A DNA stretch of 7,805 bases from JANQIV01 sp050117315 (GTDB taxonomy: Bacteria > Bacteroidota > Ignavibacteria > Ignavibacteriales > Melioribacteraceae), in contig JASFMY010000188.1 of NCBI GenBank assembly GCA_050117315.1, positions 1 to 7,805 of the forward strand, given 5' to 3'. Below the pieces are notes generated by a model, which was given only the letters and a program-made list of their open reading frames with translations, made no database searches and had not been told where the DNA came from. The position numbers and the translations under genes were made by a program. Within the stretch, counting starts at the first letter, position 1; every line of letters starts with the position of its first letter. This document shows, one piece after another, positions 1 to 4,815 of the stretch.

Positions 1-33
1 AATCATTTTAGGAAGAGAATTTCATGACTGAAG

Positions 34-1137
34 TTAATCAATATCGGTATATATTCTATCTTCTATTTCATAAACTGTTATCTTTTCTGATTTGCCTTTT
101 ACTGCAACTTTATCCCAGGCTTTTGTTGTAAAACAGTCTGAAATTTTTTTGTAGGTTGATTCGCTGACTAATATTTTGCTGGGATCTTCTTTTGTAAGCA
201 TTTCAATTCTTTTCCCCGTATTAACGGTATCCCCGGTTAATGAATACTCTATTTTTTCCTGGGTTCCCAGGTTCCCGGCAACAACTTCCCCCGAGTTTAT
301 ACCAATACCCACTTTTAATTCACCGCCGAATTTTTCGCCGTATCTATTATTTAACGTTTTTAATCTTTCCATCATTTCAATTGCGGAATAAACTGCATTC
401 TTTTCATTTTCTTCAATTGCTTGGGGTGCGCCAAAGACGGCAAAAATTTCATCACCTACAAATTGATTAATACTTCCTTGATATTTACGTATCGGTTCTT
501 CCATCGTTGAGTAATAATCATTCAGAAATGCAACAATCTCTTTTGGAGAAAGTTTTTCGCTGAATGAGGTGAAACCTCTTATATCACAAAACAGCACTGT
601 CACATATCTTTCTTCACCATCAAACATAGTTTCTTCAGTTGAGGTAAGTGTTTTTTCAACAACCTGTTCCGGTACATATTTCATAAATAATTTTAGTGTT
701 TTTTCTTGGTCCTCAACTTTTTGTTTCAAATCATACATTAACTGGCTGTTGTTTTTTTGAAGCTCATAAACCTTCCTGGCATTTTCTATAGTCATCCTCA
801 GTTCATTTTCATTCCAGGGTTTATTTATATAACGAAAAACCCGTCCGGTATTTATTGCATCAATAATAGCATCTATGTCGCTAAAGCCTGTAAGCACCAT
901 CCTGATTATTTCGGGGTACTGTGGAACTATTTTTTCAAGAAACTGGATGCCAGTCATACCCGGCATTCGTTGGTCTGTAATTATCAAATTAACATTATTG
1001 TTTTTAAGAATCCTGATTCCTTCTTCGCCGCTTAGTGCGGTAAAAATCTTATATTCCCTTCTAAAAACAGCCTTAAACGAATGAAGATTGTGTTCTTCGT
1101 CGTCCACGTATAATATGTTAAAATCTTTCTTTTCCAT
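34..1137 (-). CDS. Response regulator with class III adenylate/guanylate cyclase output domain
   Basis: Predicted cytoplasmic two-domain regulator of 367 aa that would make a cyclic nucleotide from ATP or GTP under phosphorylation control. Residues 5-120 are a receiver: acidic pair D12/D13, phospho-acceptor D55 (IITDQRMPG), T83 (VLTG) and K106 in the YINKPW motif are all present. Residues about 120-150 look like a coiled-coil stalk, followed by the FMKYVPEQVV segment that commonly precedes class III cyclase domains. The cyclase spans about 177-358: metal-binding D185 (LFCDIRGF) and D229 (VGDEIFAVFG), transition-state N306 and R310 (DTVNTGKR), and the VKGK motif at 346-349. Catalysis therefore looks intact. 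By my alignment the two base-selecting positions are Q225 and S299 instead of the Lys/Asp or Lys/Thr of typical adenylate cyclases, so ATP versus GTP use is open. It is the last visible gene of the minus-strand cluster, 9 bp after the kinase gene and probably its phosphorylation target. No clear Shine-Dalgarno precedes its ATG, which fits translation coupled to the upstream gene. Confidence 0.93.
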   Translation of the reverse strand: MEKKDFNILYVDDEEHNLHSFKAVFRREYKIFTALSGEEGIRILKNNNVNLIITDQRMPGMTGIQFLEKIVPQYPEIIRMVLTGFSDIDAIIDAINTGRVFRYINKPWNENELRMTIENARKVYELQKNNSQLMYDLKQKVEDQEKTLKLFMKYVPEQVVEKTLTSTEETMFDGEERYVTVLFCDIRGFTSFSEKLSPKEIVAFLNDYYSTMEEPIRKYQGSINQFVGDEIFAVFGAPQAIEENEKNAVYSAIEMMERLKTLNNRYGEKFGGELKVGIGINSGEVVAGNLGTQEKIEYSLTGDTVNTGKRIEMLTKEDPSKILVSESTYKKISDCFTTKAWDKVAVKGKSEKITVYEIEDRIYTDID

Positions 1138-1146
1138 TTTTTAGTT

Positions 1147-2745
1147 TTATTGTTTGTTTGGGAGTGTAATTATAAATTCCGTTCCTTTGTTAATTATTGA
1201 TTTTACATCGATCTTCCCGTCATGGTCTTGAATTATCCCGTAACTTATGGACAAACCCAACCCTGTTCCTTCACCAACATCTTTGGTTGTAAAGAATGGT
1301 TCAAAAATTTTTGATTTGGTCTTTTCATCCATGCCTTTCCCGTTATCTTTTATCGAGACGAATATGTTCCCTTCATTATTCCATGTTTTAATTTTAATTT
1401 TTCCATTAGTGCTGATTGCCTGTCCTGCGTTGATGAGCAAATTCATGAATACCTGGTTAAGTTTCCCCGGGTAGCATAAAATGTCCGGGATATCTTCGAA
1501 TTCTTTTTCAATTTCAATTCTATTTTTGAATTGATTTTTAAGCATCATTAGTGTTGAATTGATGCACTCGTTAATGTTGGCAATTTTCTTTTCTTCTTCA
1601 TCCAAGCGAGAGAAATTACGCAGGCCTTTTACTATCTCCGCCGTTCTGTTTCCGCCTTCTTCAATGCCGTCCAATAGTTCGTCAATTTCGTCTAAAGTAT
1701 AATCATAGTCTAATTTATTTTTTAATTTTTCTATTTCCCGAAAATGTTTTTCAAGATTATTGGATTTGATTAGTTCCTCGTATTTTTTTTGTATACCTAT
1801 TATATCTTTAATATCTCTTTTGAGAGGGTTAACATTGGACAAAACAAAATTTACAGGATTGTTTATTTCGTGCGCCACCCCGGCGGTTAACTGTCCAAGT
1901 GATGCCATTTTTTCAGACTGAACCAGTTTATTTTGAGCGTCTTTAAGTGAATGTGCCATGTTTATAAAAGAATCGCTAAGTTCTCCAATTTCATCTTTAT
2001 TTTCTATATCCACGTAGATATCATAGTCGCCTTTGGCTATATGTCCGGCCGCTCTTTGTAACTGGGCGATAGGTCTTAATATCATATTTACCAAAGCGCC
2101 CGCAATAAAAATAGACAGAACTATTGCACCGGCCGTTATGAGGGTGGTAAAACCTTTTGCCTGACTGAAAGTTTTTTCTGCTCTTTGTGCAGCATCAAAT
2201 GATTCTTGCTGGCTTAAATTAACAAGTTGTTCAAGTGCGCCTCCCCCTATTAAGGCAGCTTCTTTTGCTTCGTTGTTCAGCAGGTCAATTGCTTCCTGTT
2301 TTTTGTTTTCGCGTGAGAGTTTGAAAAATTGAAAACTTAAATCCTGGTATATTTCCCAGTTGTTTGTAAATAATTCGTATAAATTCTTTTCGGCTTCGGA
2401 ATAAATTTTTTTTGCTTCGAACTCTGTTTTTAGTTTTTCGTAAGTGTCGATATTTTCGGTTATGTGGTCTATCAATTCAATCATTTCCAATTCTTGCTGC
2501 CGCATTTTTTTTTCGTCAAAAGTATAGGCATGCTCAAATTGGCTTATTCTCAAACTCAAAGTATTAATGTTGAGTTCCGAGAGAGCAACGGCACGGGGCA
2601 GCCAGTTGTTGGATACTGCATTTATTTCTTCATTTAAATCGGACATCCTTTTAATAGAGTAAAAGTATACAAGTATCAGCATTATTAAAATTGCTCCAAA
2701 TCCTATTAGCTGCTTGGTGCGCAGGTTTTGATTAGATAATTTCAT
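1147..2745 (-). CDS. Membrane sensor histidine kinase (4HB_MCP-like sensor, HAMP, HisKA, HATPase)
   Basis: Inner-membrane histidine kinase of 532 aa. TM1 is about residues 12-30 and TM2 about 199-222. The periplasmic stretch between them (31-198) is all-helical in character and opens with the NNWLPRAVALSELN pattern typical of the four-helix-bundle sensor of chemotaxis receptors (4HB_MCP). HAMP covers about 221-275. The dimerisation/phosphorylation helix carries H292 in GVAHEINNPVNF. A long charged helical stretch (about 305-360) separates it from the IVKGLRNFSR segment; this enlarged hairpin is common in kinases of the HEINNP type. The ATPase domain has N box N435/N439, G1 box DNGKGM (467-472), F box FEPFFTTKD and G2 box GEGTGLGL (491-498), so it looks catalytically intact. 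It starts 9 bp after the binding-protein gene and ends 9 bp before the receiver-cyclase gene. I infer that it reads a periplasmic signal, perhaps through the binding protein, and phosphorylates D55 of the cyclase regulator. No strong ribosome binding site is visible. Confidence 0.93.
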   Translation of the reverse strand: MKLSNQNLRTKQLIGFGAILIMLILVYFYSIKRMSDLNEEINAVSNNWLPRAVALSELNINTLSLRISQFEHAYTFDEKKMRQQELEMIELIDHITENIDTYEKLKTEFEAKKIYSEAEKNLYELFTNNWEIYQDLSFQFFKLSRENKKQEAIDLLNNEAKEAALIGGGALEQLVNLSQQESFDAAQRAEKTFSQAKGFTTLITAGAIVLSIFIAGALVNMILRPIAQLQRAAGHIAKGDYDIYVDIENKDEIGELSDSFINMAHSLKDAQNKLVQSEKMASLGQLTAGVAHEINNPVNFVLSNVNPLKRDIKDIIGIQKKYEELIKSNNLEKHFREIEKLKNKLDYDYTLDEIDELLDGIEEGGNRTAEIVKGLRNFSRLDEEEKKIANINECINSTLMMLKNQFKNRIEIEKEFEDIPDILCYPGKLNQVFMNLLINAGQAISTNGKIKIKTWNNEGNIFVSIKDNGKGMDEKTKSKIFEPFFTTKDVGEGTGLGLSISYGIIQDHDGKIDVKSIINKGTEFIITLPNKQ

Positions 2746-2754
2746 AAACGTAAC

Positions 2755-3174
2755 TTAATTGTTAATAATTGCGATGATTTTAACGGAACTATCAATTTTA
2801 GTTAAACTGATAAATCCGATTGCGCCTTTAGTATTGGAAACAAAATGAAGCATCTCTTTTTCCGAATCCAATGCATCCGGCGGGTCGCCTTCACCCGAAA
2901 GCATTTTCTTCATCCAGATTGTTTTCATTCTTGAAGGAGTTTTACCTATAAATGAGTAAAAGTCGGATTTTATATCATCATTTTTCTTTAGATCAAATAT
3001 AATTACCGGTTCACCGTTGTCCCACCATTTAATATCACCTGAATATAAATCGAGCAGCTCCGATTTGCTTATACTTTTTTCGGGGACGGATTTATTTGCA
3101 ATAACAGCAATCTGAGCTTTACTGTATATAGACGTTAGTATGATTAAAGAAATAATTAGTAAAAATTTTCTCAT
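2755..3174 (-). CDS. Half-size PstS/phosphate-binding-like periplasmic protein
   Basis: Predicted secreted protein of 139 aa. Residues 1-20 form a signal peptide (basic MRK, hydrophobic core, SKA before Q21); there is no lipobox cysteine. The mature part reads as a PBP-like (phosphate ABC transporter substrate-binding) domain: KSISKSELLDLYSGDIKWW, PVIIFDLKK, SFIGKTPSRMKTIWMKKMLSGEGDPP and FVSNTKGAIGFIS correspond to conserved stretches of PstS-like proteins. At about 120 mature residues it is less than half a normal PstS (about 300 aa), and I see no N-terminal Thr/Ser-Gly-Ser phosphate loop. No permease, ATPase or PhoU gene is nearby, so a transport role is unlikely. The setting between a porin and a sensor kinase suggests a ligand-presenting or accessory sensing role, as LuxP does for LuxQ or TorT for TorS; this is inference. 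The gene starts 15 bp after the porin-like gene, with no obvious Shine-Dalgarno. Family assignment is fairly secure; the ligand is unknown. Confidence 0.85.
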   Translation of the reverse strand: MRKFLLIISLIILTSIYSKAQIAVIANKSVPEKSISKSELLDLYSGDIKWWDNGEPVIIFDLKKNDDIKSDFYSFIGKTPSRMKTIWMKKMLSGEGDPPDALDSEKEMLHFVSNTKGAIGFISLTKIDSSVKIIAIINN

Positions 3175-3189
3175 TAAGTAACCGGTTTC

Positions 3190-4332
3190 TTAAAAAAATA
3201 CTGATATTGCCAGACCAAAAAAAGTAAATGAACTGCTAGCATCTTCCGAGCCGGTAGTTTTATATTCCACCGGAGCAAATTGTAATTTTAGCCTGGTTCT
3301 ATCGTTTAAATCATATGAAATCCCAAGCCCGGGTATTTTTAATGTTGAATAAGTATCGGGATCGGATTCATTTGATTTCGAGGTTTTATATTCTTTTGTA
3401 CGCCAGTATGTTATATATCCTATAATATCTTCGCAGAAATTATAACCTACTGTTGCGTAATAAAATGTTTTATCTAATTTGAATAACGGATGCTTATCGT
3501 CGTAAATTACATTTATAAATTCACCTTCAAAGAAAAAGTTATCAATAAAAAATGATAAGTCGGAGCCAACCCTATATCTCGGCAGTTCGTTCCGCAAATC
3601 ATCCGGTAAAACAATACTAGAAGAAGCTGATTCCACAGTTTTTTCTTTATAGTTATTCAGACGATCATACGAACCCGAGATCCCAAATTTTAAACCGTTT
3701 TTTCTAATTCCGAGTCTTCCTCCGTAAGAAAATAACTTTGTTGTATCGGTACCGCTTTGCTGCCCAATTTGATCCCTGCTGCTTATATTCGGGCTGTTGC
3801 CGAGATGAAAAGCATAATCAAGTTTTATGTCGTCAAAAGTAAGATGTCCGTATGCCTGAACAAAAGTACGCTGGGGAACGTATTCCTCTATGTCAATAAA
3901 TTCACCGAAGGAAGTTTCATAAGCAATAGGTCTGATTATATAAGGCATTACCGGGGTTTTATTATTTATTTCGTTAAAATTATTAAAGATAGGTACTGAC
4001 AAACCGAGTTTTAAAATAAGCCTTGAATCATGCCTGTATCTTACCCAAACTTCATCAAGATTAAAATCACCCCAAAGTTTGCTTGATGAGAATGTATTGA
4101 CAAATTCAAGGTTTGTAAATGCAGTCCACTTTTTCGCCAGATCTTTTTGAAGAATTATATTTAGCTGCTGTATGTTAAACGAAGTTGATTCGGATTTACC
4201 TACATCTTCCCGTGAATGAGTAAACGTAGTTTGAAAATACCCGAATACTTTAATAGGAGTTTCACCGACTTGGGAGACGATATTTAAGTTGAAGATGATT
4301 AAAAACAAAATAGGGATAGATCGGAATTGCAT
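3190..4332 (-). CDS. Porin-like outer-membrane beta-barrel protein
   Basis: Predicted outer-membrane protein of 380 aa. Residues 1 to about 21 are a signal peptide (MQFR, then a hydrophobic PILFLIIFNLNIV core). The mature chain is a run of alternating polar/hydrophobic strands rich in Tyr, Phe and Trp separated by charged loops, for example IKVFGYFQTTFTHS, KWTAFTNLEFVN, DEVWVRYRH, GLKFGISGSYDRL, YYATVGYNF, IIGYITYWRTKEY and TRLKLQFAPVEYKT. It ends in GLAISVFF, the C-terminal Phe that is the usual barrel-assembly signal. Length fits a general or substrate-specific porin. I cannot assign the exact family; a relation to phosphate-selective porins (OprP/OprO type) is attractive because of the binding-protein gene next to it, but I see no decisive motif. 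It is the first gene of the minus-strand operon and has the clearest ribosome binding site there. The ATG at 4332 is favoured because the signal peptide begins at it and GAGG lies 5 bp upstream. Confidence 0.85.
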   Translation of the reverse strand: MQFRSIPILFLIIFNLNIVSQVGETPIKVFGYFQTTFTHSREDVGKSESTSFNIQQLNIILQKDLAKKWTAFTNLEFVNTFSSSKLWGDFNLDEVWVRYRHDSRLILKLGLSVPIFNNFNEINNKTPVMPYIIRPIAYETSFGEFIDIEEYVPQRTFVQAYGHLTFDDIKLDYAFHLGNSPNISSRDQIGQQSGTDTTKLFSYGGRLGIRKNGLKFGISGSYDRLNNYKEKTVESASSSIVLPDDLRNELPRYRVGSDLSFFIDNFFFEGEFINVIYDDKHPLFKLDKTFYYATVGYNFCEDIIGYITYWRTKEYKTSKSNESDPDTYSTLKIPGLGISYDLNDRTRLKLQFAPVEYKTTGSEDASSSFTFFGLAISVFF

Positions 4333-4337
4333 AAAAA

Positions 4338-4341
4338 CCTC
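4338..4341 (-). promoter_or_regulatory. Ribosome binding site of the porin-like gene
   Basis: On the minus strand GAGG lies 5 bp before the ATG at 4332. This supports that start and shows that at least some genes here use Shine-Dalgarno initiation. Confidence 0.5.
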
Positions 4342-4469
4342 ATTCCAGCTAAAATTTATTTAGTACTGCAAAATACAAAATAATTGATTTATATAACTTT
4401 TTTTGAAAAAATGATTCTCTTTGTTGAATTGAAATCATCTGCTGTCGTTATATTCATTATTTAGTTCAT

Positions 4470-4491
4470 AAGTTTCTTATTAAGTAAACTT
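4470..4491. repeat. Imperfect 22-bp inverted repeat
   Basis: Arms AAGTTTCTTA and TAAGTAAACTT pair as ten base pairs with one bulged T and a single central base. The loop is too tight for a good RNA hairpin, so a DNA-level protein site is the likelier role if it has one. It sits 138 bp upstream of the porin start codon. Confidence 0.4.
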
Positions 4492-4502
4492 TGTCCTTAT
4501 TG

Positions 4503-4524
4503 ATTTGTTGTGTAAGCAACAAAT
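4503..4524. repeat. Perfect 8-bp inverted repeat with 6-nt loop
   Basis: ATTTGTTG at 4503-4510 is the exact reverse complement of CAACAAAT at 4517-4524, separated by TGTAAG. It spans 22 bp, and its centre lies 33 bp from the centre of the inverted repeat at 4470-4491, about three helical turns. It could be an operator, a hairpin in the 5' leader of the minus-strand operon, or a relic. No T tract long enough for a standard terminator follows on either strand. Confidence 0.45.
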
Positions 4525-4726
4525 TTGATTAGCAGAGGAAATTATAAGTTTTATAGCTTTTTGAAATAAGGCCGCAATTCCAGTATATTGAGGAACCGGA
4601 ATTAACCAACAATACATTTGTACTGCAATTCCATACTTGGTATTAAAGATTCTGTTTGTTTTTTCCGGTTTTTCATTCAAGACGCAAGAAACTTAGTAGT
4701 AATTTCATATTATATTATTAAGAGTT

Positions 4727-4755
4727 TTGGGATATTTTACTCTTATTAATAAAAT
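4727..4755 (+). promoter_or_regulatory. Candidate sigma70-like promoter for the right-hand kinase gene
   Basis: TTGGGA (4727-4732, four of six matches to TTGACA) is separated by 17 bp from TAAAAT (4750-4755, five of six matches to TATAAT). Transcription would begin near 4762, about 54 bp before the CTG start. In such A+T-rich sequence good -10 matches arise by chance, and Bacteroidota-type promoters use a different consensus, so this is tentative. Confidence 0.3.
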
Positions 4756-4758
4756 ATT

Positions 4759-4773
4759 TCCTTATTTTAAGGA
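4759..4773. repeat. 15-bp palindrome at the predicted transcription start
   Basis: TCCTTA and TAAGGA are exact reverse complements around a TTT centre. The site lies just downstream of the candidate -10 hexamer, where a bound repressor would block transcription. It could equally be a chance A+T-rich palindrome. Confidence 0.3.
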
Positions 4774-4802
4774 TGTGTTTTATTTGGAGATTATTGGAAA
4801 AA

Positions 4803-4808
4803 AAGGAG
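4803..4808 (+). promoter_or_regulatory. Ribosome binding site that fixes a CTG start
   Basis: AAGGAG lies 7 bp before the CTG at 4816, an optimal spacing. Nothing similar precedes GTG 4888, the first conventional start codon in the frame. This site is the main reason for extending the kinase gene upstream. Confidence 0.6.
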
Positions 4809-4815
4809 AAGAATT

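Larger units (their letters stand above)
34..4332 (-). other. Putative four-gene operon: porin, binding protein, sensor kinase, receiver-cyclase
   Basis: The four minus-strand genes follow each other with gaps of 15, 9 and 9 bp and no room for internal promoters or terminators. Only the first gene has a clear Shine-Dalgarno; the other three starts lie close behind the preceding stop, which fits translational coupling. The order runs from outer membrane to periplasm to inner membrane to cytoplasm, suggesting one signalling pathway. The left end is open: the window ends 33 bp after the cyclase stop, so further genes may follow. Confidence 0.75.
4333..4815. other. Divergent intergenic region without a credible gene
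   Basis: A 483-bp region between the minus-strand operon and the plus-strand kinase; it should hold the promoters of both. It contains two 22-bp inverted repeats, a candidate plus-strand promoter and a palindrome (listed separately). It also has a tandem 7-mer CAAAATA at 4369-4382 (TATTTTG twice on the minus strand), which lies 37-50 bp upstream of the porin start codon. A 9-bp direct repeat GCAATTCCA occurs at 4574-4582 and 4625-4633. I found no convincing promoter hexamers for the minus-strand operon. The only open frame of size, minus strand 4480-4680, begins at TTG without a ribosome binding site and resembles nothing I know. No tRNA or riboswitch was recognised. Confidence 0.6.

Noticed and set aside
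24..128. A short plus-strand frame beginning ATGACTGAAGTT with AGGAAGAG upstream.
   Set aside because: It is only about 34 codons long and lies almost wholly antisense to the well-supported cyclase gene; the purine-rich motif is probably chance.
176..1084. Several plus-strand open frames of 60-90 codons opposite the cyclase gene.
   Set aside because: They mirror the strongly conserved receiver and cyclase coding sequence and show no domain or start signal of their own.
2755..3174. Reading the binding-protein gene as a truncated pstS pseudogene.
   Set aside because: It has its own signal peptide, an uninterrupted frame, a normal stop and operon spacing on both sides; no remnant of the missing lobe lies in the 15-bp and 9-bp gaps.
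4574..4633. Direct repeat GCAATTCCA, 51 bp apart, considered as iterons or a mobile-element scar.
   Set aside because: There are only two 9-bp copies, no further copies and no associated gene; chance is sufficient in this composition.
4480..4680. A 66-codon minus-strand open frame in the intergenic region.
   Set aside because: It starts at TTG with no ribosome binding site, has an unlikely composition and matches no family I know; it also overlaps two inverted repeats. Treated as non-coding.
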